The notes below the pieces were generated by a model that saw nothing but the letters and a program-made list of their open reading frames with translations, had not been told where the DNA came from and did not search any database. DNA of 64,000 bases from contig CAWDHW010000032.1 of NCBI GenBank assembly GCA_963802205.1, positions 1-64,000 on the forward strand, in the 5' to 3' direction. The position numbers were made by a program, and so were the translations under genes. Below, in pieces: positions 8,173 to 17,552 of this stretch. Positions within the stretch are counted from its first letter, which is position 1. Each line of letters opens with the position of its first letter. The DNA comes from DYRB01 sp963802205. GTDB lineage: Bacteria; Pseudomonadota; Gammaproteobacteria; Chromatiales; Chromatiaceae.

Positions 8173-10911
8173 ATGCCCCTATCCTACCCCCTGATCCTGG
8201 TCGATGGCTCTTCTTACCTGTTCCGCGCCTATCACGCCCTACCCAAGCTGACCAACTCCAGGGGCGAGGCGACCGGGGCCCTGGTGGGGGTCCTGAATAT
8301 GCTGCGAAAACTCCAGGATCAGTACCAGCCAGAATACATGGCGGTGGTCTTCGACACCCCGGGCAAGACCTTCCGCGACGATCTCTATCCCGCCTACAAG
8401 GCCAACCGTCCGCCCATGCCGGAGGACCTGCGCGAGCAGATCGCGCCCCTGCACGCCATCATCCAGGCCCTGGGGCTGCCGCTGTTGGCCATTCCGGAGG
8501 TTGAGGCGGACGATGTCATCGGGACCCTGGCGACCCAGGCCGCCGCGAGCGGACTTCCAACCCTGATCTCCACCGGGGACAAGGACCTGGCCCAGCTCGT
8601 CAGCGCCCACGTCACCCTGATCAACACCATGACCGACACCCTGCTCGACCCAGCCGGGGTGGTGGAGCGGTTCGGCGTTACCCCGGGGCAGATCGTGGAC
8701 TGGTTGAGCCTGGTGGGCGACAGTGTGGACAACATCCCGGGAGTGCCCAAGTGCGGCCCCAAGACCGCGGTCAAGTGGCTCCAGACCTACGGCAACCTCG
8801 AGGGCGTCGTGGCCCACGCCGACGCTATCAAGGGCGCGGTGGGGGAAAGCCTGCGCAACAGCCTGGACCAGCTTGCCCTGGCCCGTAGTCTCACTACCAT
8901 CAAGCGCGATGTCCCCCTCGACCTGGTGCCCACGGACCTGCGCCCCGGTCCACCGGACATTCCGACGCTGCGCGCCTGGTACCAGCGCATCGAGTCCGGC
9001 CGCCTGCTGGCGACCCTGGGCAAGGCGGAGGCCCCGGACCCAGACTCGGACCAGCCAGACGCCGCGGACCCACCGGTGGCGCCGCCGCCAGCCCAACAGA
9101 CAGCGACCTACGATCTTGTTCTAACCCCGGACGCCTTCGAGGCATGGGTCGAACGGCTGGACGGGGCAGACCTCTTCGCCTTCGACACCGAGACTACCGG
9201 GCTGGACTACATGACCGCAGACCTGGTGGGCCTGTCCTTCGCCCTGGAGGCCGGGGCTGCCGCCTATGTCCCGGTCGCCCATGTCTACCCAGGCGCCCCG
9301 GATCAGCTCGGCCGCGACGCCGTGCTCACCCGCCTCAAGCCCCTGCTGGAGGACCCGGCGCGGGCCAAGGTTGGGCAGAACCTCAAGTTCGACATGAGCA
9401 TACTCGCCCGCTATGGGATCGCGATGGCCGGGATCAGCCACGACACCATGCTCGAGTCCTATGTGCTCGACAGCACCGCCACCCGCCACAACATGGACGA
9501 CCTGGCCAAGAAGTACCTCCACCACGACACCATCACCTACGCGGACATCGCCGGCACCGGGGCCAAGCAACTGAGCTTCGACCAGATCCCCCTGGAGCAG
9601 GCCGGGCCCTACGCCGCGGAGGACGCCGAGGTGACACTGCGCCTGCACCAGACCCTGTGGCCCAGGCTCGCCGCGGAGCCTGCCCTGGCGGGGCTCTATC
9701 GCGACATCGAGATCCCCCTGATTCCGGTCCTCTCGCGCATGGAACGCACCGGGGTGCGCATCGATGGGGCCCGCCTGGCCGCCCAGAGCCGCGACCTGGC
9801 CGAGCGCATCCACACCCTGGAGCAGGACGCCTACCGGGTCGCCGGCCACCCCTTCAACCTGGGCTCGCCCAAGCAGATCGGCGAGATCTTCTTCGAGCGC
9901 CTCGGGCTTCCGGTGGTGGAGCGTACCCCCAAGGGGGCCCCATCGACCTCCGAGGGCGTGCTCCAACGCCTGGCGGACGACGGCCACGAGCTACCCCGTC
10001 TGATCCTGGAGCACCGCGGTCTGTCCAAGCTCAAGAGCACTTATACCGACAAGCTCCCGGAGATGGTCAACCGGGCCACCGGGCGAGTGCACACCTCCTA
10101 TCATCAGGCCGTCGCCGCCACCGGGCGGCTGTCGTCATCCGACCCCAACCTTCAGAACATCCCGATCCGCAGCCCAGAGGGGCGCCTGATCCGCCGTGCG
10201 TTCATCCCAGACCCGGGCTGCCTGATGCTGGCGGCGGACTACTCCCAGATCGAGTTGCGCATCATGGCCCACCTCTCCGCGGATGCCGGGCTCCTGGCCG
10301 CCTTCGCCGCCGGGGCCGACATCCACCGCGCCACCGCCGCGGAGGTCTTCGGCGTGCCATTGGACGAAGTGACCAACGACCAGCGCCGCTCCGCCAAGGC
10401 CATCAACTTTGGGCTCATCTATGGCATGTCCGCCTTTGGCCTGGCCCGTCAGCTCGGCATCGAGCGCAGTGCGGCCCAGGAGTACGTGGATCTCTACTTC
10501 AGCCGCTACCCCGGTGTGCGCACCTTTATGGACCGCATCCGCGTCCAGGCCCGAGAGCGACACTATGTCGAGACCCTCTTCGGCCGGCGCCTGTATCTTC
10601 CGGACATAGACCACAGCAACCAGGCCCGCCGGACTGGGGCGGAACGGACCGCCATCAATGCACCCATGCAGGGAACCGCCGCGGACATCATCAAACGCGC
10701 CATGATCTCCGTGGACCACTGGCTTCAGAACGAGCGGCCGCCGGTGCGCATGATCATGCAGGTCCACGACGAGTTGGTATTCGAGGTCGCCGAGGACAGG
10801 CTGGACGAGGCCCGCGGGCGCATCCGCACCCTCATGGAATCGGCCGCCGAACTGGCCGTGCCGTTGCTGGTGGAGATCGGGGTCGGCGGGGACTGGGATC
10901 AGGCCCATTGA
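8173..10911 (+). CDS. polA: DNA polymerase I
   Basis: Repair and Okazaki-fragment polymerase of 912 residues. Domains run in the usual order. The 5'-3' exonuclease (about 1-290) has LVDGSSYLFRAYHALP, EADDVIGTLA and STGDKDLAQLV. The 3'-5' proofreading domain (about 320-500) keeps the catalytic FDTETTGLD. The polymerase domain (about 530-912) has motif A DYSQIELRIMAH, motif B RSAKAINFGLIYGM and motif C MQVHDELVFEV. All catalytic residues I can check are present, so both exonucleases and the polymerase should be active. The ATG at 8173 gives the canonical start MPLSYPLILVDGSS. Confidence 0.97.
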   Translation: MPLSYPLILVDGSSYLFRAYHALPKLTNSRGEATGALVGVLNMLRKLQDQYQPEYMAVVFDTPGKTFRDDLYPAYKANRPPMPEDLREQIAPLHAIIQALGLPLLAIPEVEADDVIGTLATQAAASGLPTLISTGDKDLAQLVSAHVTLINTMTDTLLDPAGVVERFGVTPGQIVDWLSLVGDSVDNIPGVPKCGPKTAVKWLQTYGNLEGVVAHADAIKGAVGESLRNSLDQLALARSLTTIKRDVPLDLVPTDLRPGPPDIPTLRAWYQRIESGRLLATLGKAEAPDPDSDQPDAADPPVAPPPAQQTATYDLVLTPDAFEAWVERLDGADLFAFDTETTGLDYMTADLVGLSFALEAGAAAYVPVAHVYPGAPDQLGRDAVLTRLKPLLEDPARAKVGQNLKFDMSILARYGIAMAGISHDTMLESYVLDSTATRHNMDDLAKKYLHHDTITYADIAGTGAKQLSFDQIPLEQAGPYAAEDAEVTLRLHQTLWPRLAAEPALAGLYRDIEIPLIPVLSRMERTGVRIDGARLAAQSRDLAERIHTLEQDAYRVAGHPFNLGSPKQIGEIFFERLGLPVVERTPKGAPSTSEGVLQRLADDGHELPRLILEHRGLSKLKSTYTDKLPEMVNRATGRVHTSYHQAVAATGRLSSSDPNLQNIPIRSPEGRLIRRAFIPDPGCLMLAADYSQIELRIMAHLSADAGLLAAFAAGADIHRATAAEVFGVPLDEVTNDQRRSAKAINFGLIYGMSAFGLARQLGIERSAAQEYVDLYFSRYPGVRTFMDRIRVQARERHYVETLFGRRLYLPDIDHSNQARRTGAERTAINAPMQGTAADIIKRAMISVDHWLQNERPPVRMIMQVHDELVFEVAEDRLDEARGRIRTLMESAAELAVPLLVEIGVGGDWDQAH

Positions 10912-10920
10912 CCTCAGCGC

Positions 10921-12048
10921 TCACCGGTATTGGCGCAGGTACCACCACTCGAAGGCGCGCTTCAGCCAGTGGAACAGGCGCAGCGAGGGCAGGACAAGAC
11001 TACGATGCTCGGTGCGAGCCACCAGCATCCCGCGGTCATTGGCATCGACGATACACACCAGTTCGACCTTGAAGGTCTTGACGGCCGGCTGACCGAGCAG
11101 CTCGGCGTGCAGATTGGAGGCCGCCGCCCGGGCCTGGAGATCGGCCATGTGCGCCTGCTTGGGCATCCAGTCCGGCCCTGGAAAGCTCCCGGAGTCCCCC
11201 GCTACATAGACCCGCTCGAACCCGGCCACCTTACAGTGGGAATCCGCGGCGATCAGCCCGCCCGGGGATCGCGGCAGTTGGGTGTTGTCGAACCAGGTGT
11301 TCCCGGTCATCCCCGGCATGAAGATGATGAGGTCGGCGGGAAACTCGCCGCCCTCTGTGATCACGGCCCTGTCGCTGAAGGCCTTGAGCTTGTGCCCCAG
11401 GTGGGTGCGGATGTCGCGTTTGCGCATCTCCCCCAGAAGCCCCGTCACGGCCTTGGGCCCCAGGCGGTTGCCGGGCTTGTCCGCGGGGGAGAAGAAGGTG
11501 ATCTCGAAGCGGTCGCGGCGGCCCTCCTTGCGCAGTTGGCCGTCGATGCCGAACAAAAACTCGAAGATGGGCCCGCCGCGCATGGCGCTGGGTTCTTGGG
11601 GATTGCCGGCGAAGCCCATGGCGATGGCCCCGCCATCGAGGGCCCTGAGGCGGTCGCGGATCTGCTGGGCGGCCGCGATGCCCTCGCAGGGGGTCAAGGC
11701 GTGCTCGATCCCCGGGAGCTTCTTCAGAAAGCGCCCACCGGAGGCGATGATGAGCCCATCGTTGATGAGCTCCCCGGCGCTGGTCTCCAGCACCCGCCCG
11801 CCCTCGCGCAGCCCCGTGGCCTCGGCCGCGAAGTGGCTCACCCGCATGCGCCGGAAAAAGTTCGTTAGCGGGAGGCGCAGGTCCTCCCCGCTGCGCAGCC
11901 CGCAGGGGACCCAGATGAGCCCGGGGTAGTAGACGAACTCCGGCCTGGGACTAACGAGCGTTATGGCCGCGTCGGGGTCGGCCTCCCGGATGCGTTGGGT
12001 AGCGGTCAGGGCGGCAAAGCCGCTGCCGACAATCGTAATTCGGTGCAT
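10921..12048 (-). CDS. Sulfide:quinone oxidoreductase-like FAD-dependent oxidoreductase
   Basis: Flavoprotein of 375 residues with an N-terminal FAD-binding motif (ITIVGSGFAALTATQRIRE) and a second FAD contact YVAGDSGSFPGPDWMPKQA near residue 290. The PEFVYYPGLIWVPCG and GGPIFEFLFG segments align it with the SQR / flavocytochrome c sulfide dehydrogenase group. A cysteine sits in ALTPCEG near residue 120. The cysteine normally just before the GPxxEF motif appears to be missing, so classic SQR chemistry is doubtful. It is probably a membrane-associated quinone or sulfur-compound oxidoreductase. It converges with polA with only 9 bp between stops. Confidence 0.75.
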   Translation of the reverse strand: MHRITIVGSGFAALTATQRIREADPDAAITLVSPRPEFVYYPGLIWVPCGLRSGEDLRLPLTNFFRRMRVSHFAAEATGLREGGRVLETSAGELINDGLIIASGGRFLKKLPGIEHALTPCEGIAAAQQIRDRLRALDGGAIAMGFAGNPQEPSAMRGGPIFEFLFGIDGQLRKEGRRDRFEITFFSPADKPGNRLGPKAVTGLLGEMRKRDIRTHLGHKLKAFSDRAVITEGGEFPADLIIFMPGMTGNTWFDNTQLPRSPGGLIAADSHCKVAGFERVYVAGDSGSFPGPDWMPKQAHMADLQARAAASNLHAELLGQPAVKTFKVELVCIVDANDRGMLVARTEHRSLVLPSLRLFHWLKRAFEWWYLRQYR

Positions 12049-12182
12049 GGTGGTTCCCCTTGGATAACTGGACGGCGCTGGGTGTCGGACGGCGGGACCC
12101 GATCCAACCCGAACCCGGTCGGGATGCGGATTCTAGCGCCTTTACCCGGCGATCGACTTCGTCGGGGCCTATCGCACCCTGC

Positions 12183-12812
12183 TCAGGGGGTGGCTGTGGG
12201 CGCATCCAGCAGGGGAGAGAGCCCGGCCCAGACTGTGTCCAGGATCCTGGCTTGGGCTGCGGCGGTGGGATGGAGCCCATCGGGCTGCATCAAGTCCCGA
12301 TCCTCCGCCACCCCGGCCAGGAGGTCGGGGACCAGGGGCACTCCGGTCGCCTGAGCCACCTCCGCCAGGGCTGCTTGAAAGCCCCGGGTGTAGGCCGCAC
12401 CGTAGTTCGGCGGCAAACGCACGCCCACCAACAGGGTGCTGGCACCAGCGCCCCTGGCCAGTTCCACCAGGCGACGCAGGTTCTCCCCGATCTGCCTGGT
12501 GGGCACCCCGCGCAGGCCGTCGTTGGCCCCCAGGGCTATGACCACCAGGTCCGGCCGGTGCCGATCCAGGACCTGCGGCAGGCGGGTCAGTCCAGCCCCT
12601 GTGGTATCCCCGGAGACACTGGCGTTGACCACCCGATGCGCGAGCCCCGCGGCGACGAGGCGCTGCCCCAGCAGGTTTACCCACCCATCCTTGGTCTCGA
12701 TGCCATAGGCGGCACTCAGGCTGTCCCCAAGCACCACTAGGGTGGGCGTCGCCCCCTCGGCCATGGCTGGGGTCGGCAACAGCACCCCCGCGATCAGGAG
12801 CATTCGAACCAT
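12183..12812 (-). CDS. tesA: Arylesterase / acyl-CoA thioesterase I (GDSL family)
   Basis: Periplasmic SGNH hydrolase of 209 residues. A short signal peptide (MLLIAGVLLPTPAMA) precedes block I VVLGDSLSAAYG with the catalytic Ser, block III IALGANDGLRG and block V DLMQPDGLHPTAAAQ with the catalytic Asp/His. This is the TesA/lysophospholipase L1 architecture. Its start codon overlaps the start codon of the divergent ABC ATPase gene (the shared CATG at 12810-12813). An alternative ATG at 12803 would remove the overlap. The divergent tesA/ybbA pairing is conserved in Gammaproteobacteria. Confidence 0.92.
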   Translation of the reverse strand: MVRMLLIAGVLLPTPAMAEGATPTLVVLGDSLSAAYGIETKDGWVNLLGQRLVAAGLAHRVVNASVSGDTTGAGLTRLPQVLDRHRPDLVVIALGANDGLRGVPTRQIGENLRRLVELARGAGASTLLVGVRLPPNYGAAYTRGFQAALAEVAQATGVPLVPDLLAGVAEDRDLMQPDGLHPTAAAQARILDTVWAGLSPLLDAPTATP

Positions 12813-13500
12813 GGCAGCAGACTCCGAGACAGAGGTCGCCCGCGCCCGCGGGCTGGGTAAAGAGGTAATGGGGCCGGGTGGGCGTCTGTCCATTCTGCAT
12901 GCCCTGGACCTGGGGGTGAAGTCCGGCGAGGCGGTGGCCATCCTCGGCGCCTCCGGCTCGGGCAAATCGACGCTGCTCGGGCTTCTGGCCGGCCTGGACC
13001 AACCCAGCGCCGGCGAGGTCTGGCTGTGCGGCCAGACCCTGGATGGGCTGGACGAGGACGGCCGGGCGGCCCTGCGCAACGGGCGCGTCGGCTTCGTCTT
13101 CCAGGACTTTCAACTCCTGCCCACCCTCACCGCCCTGGAGAACGTCCTCCTACCCCTGGAGTTGAGCGGTGTCAGCGACGCAGGCCCCCGGGCCAGGACC
13201 GCCCTGGCCCGGGTGGGGCTCACCGACCGCGGCGAGCACTACCCCCGCCAACTCTCCGGGGGCGAGCAGCAGCGGGTGGCCATTGCCCGCGCCTTTGCCC
13301 CTAGCCCGCAGATCCTGTTCGCCGACGAGCCCACCGGCAACCTCGACTCTGCCACCGGCGAGGCGGTCATCGACCTGCTGCTGGACCTGCGCAACGCCGC
13401 CGGGGCCGCCCTGGTCCTGGTCACCCACGACCCGCGCCTGGCCGAGCGCTGTGACCGACGTCTGACGATGCGCGACGGCCACCTGGAGCCCGCGGTATGA
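12811..13500 (+). CDS. ybbA: ABC transporter ATP-binding protein, YbbA type
   Basis: ATPase of 229 residues, partner of the large FtsX-type permease that follows with a 4-bp overlap. It has Walker A GASGSGKST, Q-loop FVFQDFQLLPTLTALENV, signature LSGGEQQRVAIARA and Walker B ILFADEPTGNLDS, all typical of the LolD/MacB subfamily. The ATG at 12811 overlaps the divergent tesA start. The complex is thought to act in the cell envelope, but its substrate is not established. Confidence 0.92.
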   Translation: MAADSETEVARARGLGKEVMGPGGRLSILHALDLGVKSGEAVAILGASGSGKSTLLGLLAGLDQPSAGEVWLCGQTLDGLDEDGRAALRNGRVGFVFQDFQLLPTLTALENVLLPLELSGVSDAGPRARTALARVGLTDRGEHYPRQLSGGEQQRVAIARAFAPSPQILFADEPTGNLDSATGEAVIDLLLDLRNAAGAALVLVTHDPRLAERCDRRLTMRDGHLEPAV

Positions 13501-15998
13501 GCGCCTGGCGCCTGGCCCTGCGCCTGCTGTGGCGAGACTGGCAAGGCGGCGAACTGCACCTGCTGGGGGCGGCTCTGGCCCTGACGGTGGGGGCAGTGAC
13601 CGCGGTCGGGCTCTTCGGCGATCGCATCGAGGGGGCCATGGGGCGCCAGGGCGGGGAACTGCTGGCGGCCGACCTGGCGGTGGACGACGCCTATCCCATC
13701 CCTCAGTCCTTCGCCGATCAGGCCCGGGCCCTGGGGCTCGCCACCGCCAATACACTCGAGTTTCCCAGCGTAGTTTTGGTGGGCGAGGCGACGCAACTGG
13801 TGCAGGTCAAGGCGGTGGACTCGGCTTACCCGCTACGCGGGGCCTTACGGGTGCGGACCGGACCTGGGGGCCAGGACGTCCCCACTCCCAGAGGGCCGCC
13901 ACCGGGGGAGGCCTGGGCCGAGGCCCGCCTACTGCCGCTCCTCGGCCTGACTGAGCCAGCGGGGGAGCTCGTCCCGGAGGTCCTGCTTGGCGAGACCAAG
14001 CTCCGCCTGACCCGCGTCCTGGCCTACGAGCCAGACCGAGGCGGCAACCTGATCCAGTTCGCCCCGCGCCTGCTCATCAACGCCGCGGACGTCCCCGCCA
14101 CCGGCCTGGTCACCCCCGCCAGCCGGGTACGCTACCGCCTGCTGGTGGCGGGGGACGCCGGGACCGTAGCGGGGTTGCGCGCCTGGGCCCAAGAGCGAAG
14201 ACCGCGCAATGCCCAGCTCCTGGACCCGACTCAGGCCAGGCCCGAGTTTGCCGGGGCCGTGACGGCGGCCACCCGGTTCCTGCGCCTGGCGACCCTGGTG
14301 ACCCTGCTCGTCGCAGGCGCGGCCATTGCACTGTCCAGCCGGCGCCTGGTTGAGCGCCAGACCGACGCGGTAGCGGTAATGCGCTGCCTGGGGGCCCCGC
14401 GCCACCTGCTCACCCGGATCTTCATCGTGCGCCTGCTTGCCTTCGGGCTAGCCGCCGGGTTGGCCGGTTGTCTGCTGGGCTACGCCGCCCAGGGCGGGCT
14501 GGCGGCCCTGGTGGGCGACCTCTTCGCCCAGGAACTCCCGCCCCCATCCCTCCGTCCGGCCCTGGTCGGGCTACTCACCGGGCTCGTGGCCCTGCTCGGC
14601 TTTGCCCTGCCGCCCCTGCTCCAGCTCGCCCGGGTCCCTCCCCTGCGCGCCCTGCGCCGGGACCTGGGGACACCGCGGGCCTCGGCCCTGGGCGCCACCC
14701 TGGCCGCCGTGTTGGCCCTGGCACTACTGATCTGGTGGCAGGCGGGAGAGGTCCAGCTCGCTGCCCGGCTATTGGCCGGGGTAGCGGGGACCCTGATCGC
14801 CCTGGTGGCGGCGGTAGCCCTGCTGATCCGCCTGGCGACCCTGGTGCAACGGCGGAGCCGCGGAATCTGGCGCCTGGGGCTCGCGGCCCTCACCCGACGC
14901 CCATTGGGGGCCATGCTCCAGGTCGCCGGGTTCGGCATCGGGGTCCTGGCCCTGCTGTTGCTCGCGGTGGTGCGGCTCGACCTGTTGCGTGCCTGGCAGG
15001 AGGAGCTACCGGCGGAGGCCCCCAACCGCTTCCTCATCAACATCCAGCCCCCGGATGTGCGCCCCCTGCGGGACTTCCTCAACGTCAACGGACTCACCAG
15101 CTCCGGGGTCCTGCCCATGGTCCGCGGCCGGCTCATCCGCATCGGCGACCGCACGGTGGACCCGGATGCCTACCCGGACCCCCGGGCCCAGCGGCTGGCC
15201 GCCCGCGAGTTCAACCTGGGCTATGCGGACTCCCCCCAGCCCGACAACCGCATCGTTGCCGGGCGCTGGTGGGAGGCCGGGACGAAACCCGATCAGTTCT
15301 CGGTGGAGGAGGGCCTGGCCAAGACCCTTGGCATTGTACTGGGGGACCGCCTGACCTTTTGGGTCTCAGGCCATGAGGTCAGCGCCACCGTGACCAGCCT
15401 GCGCCGGGTCCAGTGGGACAGCTTCAACGTCAACTTCTTCGTGGTCTCGCCCCCTGCGCTCCTGGGGTCCGAGGCGGCGAGCTTCATCACCAGCTTCCAT
15501 CTGCCCCCCAACCGGGAGGCCGTGATGGCGGATCTCCAGCGACAGTTCCCGGCGGTGACCCCGCTGGACGTGGATGCGCTCATCGGCCAGGTGCGCCTGG
15601 TCATGGGGCGCGGGGCCGCAGCGGTGGAATACGTCTTCGGTTTCACCCTGGCCGCCGCGCTCATCGTCATGCTGGCCGGGATCCAGGCGAGCCTGGACCA
15701 GCGCCGCGGAGAGCACGCCGTGCTGCGCACCCTTGGGGCAAGTCGGCACCGGCTACTCGGGGCCCTGGCGGTGGAATTCACCGCCGCCGGTGTCCTTGCT
15801 GGGCTGCTCGGAAGCACCTTCGCCGAACTGACGGGGCAACTCCTGGCACGCCAGGTCTTCGACCTGGAACTCGCCTTCAACCCCTGGCTCTGGGTGGTTG
15901 GGATCCTGGGCAGCGCAGCCCTCATCGGCCTGGCGGGGACCCTCTCCACCTGGCCCTTGCTGGTGCGTCCCCCGCTGGCGGAGTTGCGGAGGGGGTGA
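13497..15998 (+). CDS. ybbP: FtsX-like ABC permease, YbbP type
   Basis: Large inner-membrane permease of 833 residues with two FtsX modules. There is one N-terminal helix, a periplasmic domain, helices at about 250-380, further helices around 395-500, a second periplasmic domain (about 500-690) and a C-terminal three-helix FtsX block (about 710-820, with GEHAVLRTLGASRHRLLGAL). Length and topology match YbbP. It overlaps ybbA by four bases (ATGA), so translation is probably coupled. The 230 bp after it, up to 16228, show no gene. Confidence 0.9.
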   Translation: MSAWRLALRLLWRDWQGGELHLLGAALALTVGAVTAVGLFGDRIEGAMGRQGGELLAADLAVDDAYPIPQSFADQARALGLATANTLEFPSVVLVGEATQLVQVKAVDSAYPLRGALRVRTGPGGQDVPTPRGPPPGEAWAEARLLPLLGLTEPAGELVPEVLLGETKLRLTRVLAYEPDRGGNLIQFAPRLLINAADVPATGLVTPASRVRYRLLVAGDAGTVAGLRAWAQERRPRNAQLLDPTQARPEFAGAVTAATRFLRLATLVTLLVAGAAIALSSRRLVERQTDAVAVMRCLGAPRHLLTRIFIVRLLAFGLAAGLAGCLLGYAAQGGLAALVGDLFAQELPPPSLRPALVGLLTGLVALLGFALPPLLQLARVPPLRALRRDLGTPRASALGATLAAVLALALLIWWQAGEVQLAARLLAGVAGTLIALVAAVALLIRLATLVQRRSRGIWRLGLAALTRRPLGAMLQVAGFGIGVLALLLLAVVRLDLLRAWQEELPAEAPNRFLINIQPPDVRPLRDFLNVNGLTSSGVLPMVRGRLIRIGDRTVDPDAYPDPRAQRLAAREFNLGYADSPQPDNRIVAGRWWEAGTKPDQFSVEEGLAKTLGIVLGDRLTFWVSGHEVSATVTSLRRVQWDSFNVNFFVVSPPALLGSEAASFITSFHLPPNREAVMADLQRQFPAVTPLDVDALIGQVRLVMGRGAAAVEYVFGFTLAAALIVMLAGIQASLDQRRGEHAVLRTLGASRHRLLGALAVEFTAAGVLAGLLGSTFAELTGQLLARQVFDLELAFNPWLWVVGILGSAALIGLAGTLSTWPLLVRPPLAELRRG

Positions 15999-16228
15999 CG
16001 CGAGAGATCCGTGTGCGTAAGCGCGGGTTGTATGGCCAAGGACAGCCGGCATCCCGGGCTGGCTTCCGGACCCCGGCTCGGGGCTTGGGAACGAGGGGAC
16101 GGCTGGACCCGGCCCGGACATTTGCCGCTCCCCAACGGGATCGGGTACCCTCCCCAGCCTTTTCCGGCCTTGGGTCCGGCCCGGATCGGGCGCGGGCCGG
16201 CCACCCCTCTCGCCTGGAAGTCCCCACC

Positions 16229-17455
16229 ATGCAGCCCGTCCTGAAGTCCGTCAAGTTGGCCAATGTCTGTTACGACATCCGCGGTCCGGTCATGGCCCGC
16301 TCCCGCCAAATGGAGGAGGAGGGGCACCGCATCATCAAGCTCAACATCGGCAACCCTGCCGCCTTCGGCTTCGATGCCCCGGACGAGATCGTCCGGGACG
16401 TCATCCACAATCTCCCCAACGCCTCGGGCTATGTCGAGTCCAAGGGACTGTTCGCCGCACGCAAGGCCGTGATGCACTACACCCAGTCCAAGCACATTGC
16501 GGACGTGCAGGTGGGCGACATCTATATCGGCAATGGGGTCTCCGAGCTGATCGTGATGACCATGCAGGCCCTGCTCGACAGCGGCGACGAGGTCCTGGTG
16601 CCGACCCCGGATTACCCGCTATGGACGGCCGCCGTCACCCTGGCCGGCGGCACCCCCTGCCATTATCTGTGCGACGAGGGCGCCGGCTGGCTCCCGGATC
16701 TGAACGACATCCGCGCCAAGATCACCCCAGCCACCCGTGCCATCGTGGTCATCAATCCCAACAACCCCACCGGCGCCCTGTATCCGACAGACTTGCTGCG
16801 AGAGCTGGTGGAGATCGCCCGTCAACATCAGTTGATCGTCTACGCGGATGAGATCTACGACAAGGTGCTCTACGACGGCGCCAGCCATACCTCCATCGCC
16901 TCCCTGGCCGAGGACCTGCTGTTCGTGACCTTTAACGGTCTATCGAAGAACTATCGGGCCTGCGGCTACCGCGCCGGCTGGGCAGTGGTATCGGGGGAAA
17001 AACGCCACGCCCGCGACTATATCGAGGGACTGGACATGCTGGCCTCGATGCGCCTGTGCGCCAATGTCCCGGCGCAGTACGCCATCCAGACGGCACTGGG
17101 CGGCTATCAGAGCATCGACGACCTGGTGGTACCCACCGGGCGTCTGTGCAAACAGCGCGACCTGGCCCATGACCTGTTGACCTCCATCCCCGGGGTGAGC
17201 TGCCGCAAGCCCCAGGCCGCCATGTACCTGTTCCCCAGGCTGGACCCCAAGGTCTACCCGATCACCAACGACCAACACTTCATCCTGGAGTTGCTGCTGG
17301 AAGAGAAGGTGCTGGTGGTGCAGGGGACTGGCTTCAACTGGCCACACCCGGACCACTTCCGGGTGGTCTTCCTGCCCAATCTGGACGACCTCCAGGAGGC
17401 CATGGGGCGCATCGCCCGCTTCCTCGACGGGTTCCGCAAGCGCCACGGGACCTGA
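16229..17455 (+). CDS. alaA: Pyridoxal-phosphate aminotransferase, alanine transaminase AlaA type
   Basis: Class I/II aminotransferase of 408 residues, probably making alanine from pyruvate and glutamate. It carries the AlaA-like N-terminus KLANVCYDIRGPVMARSRQM, NIGNPAAFGFDAPDEI, the NPNNPTGALY motif, the DEIYDKVLYDG aspartate region, the lysine motif FNGLSKNYRACGYRAGW and a C-terminal arginine in HFRVVFLP. The ATG at 16229 gives the family's usual start; the frame is open far upstream without homology. Confidence 0.92.
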   Translation: MQPVLKSVKLANVCYDIRGPVMARSRQMEEEGHRIIKLNIGNPAAFGFDAPDEIVRDVIHNLPNASGYVESKGLFAARKAVMHYTQSKHIADVQVGDIYIGNGVSELIVMTMQALLDSGDEVLVPTPDYPLWTAAVTLAGGTPCHYLCDEGAGWLPDLNDIRAKITPATRAIVVINPNNPTGALYPTDLLRELVEIARQHQLIVYADEIYDKVLYDGASHTSIASLAEDLLFVTFNGLSKNYRACGYRAGWAVVSGEKRHARDYIEGLDMLASMRLCANVPAQYAIQTALGGYQSIDDLVVPTGRLCKQRDLAHDLLTSIPGVSCRKPQAAMYLFPRLDPKVYPITNDQHFILELLLEEKVLVVQGTGFNWPHPDHFRVVFLPNLDDLQEAMGRIARFLDGFRKRHGT

Positions 17456-17552
17456 TGGGTCAATTCTCCGTCGCTCAGGCCGTAGCGCGGGCGCGGCGGT
17501 CCATGGTCCGGTCGCAGCGGCAAAAGCGATTGCGGCCCATCGCCTTGGCGGC

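Noticed and set aside
9144..11072. A 642-codon open frame within polA in another frame
   Set aside because: Arg/Pro/Gly-rich composition typical of high-GC shadow frames; all conserved motifs belong to the polA frame.
16020..16140. Short inverted repeats between ybbP and alaA
   Set aside because: The GC-rich pairing (CCCGGGCTGG and similar) is imperfect and common by chance in this composition; no T-run.
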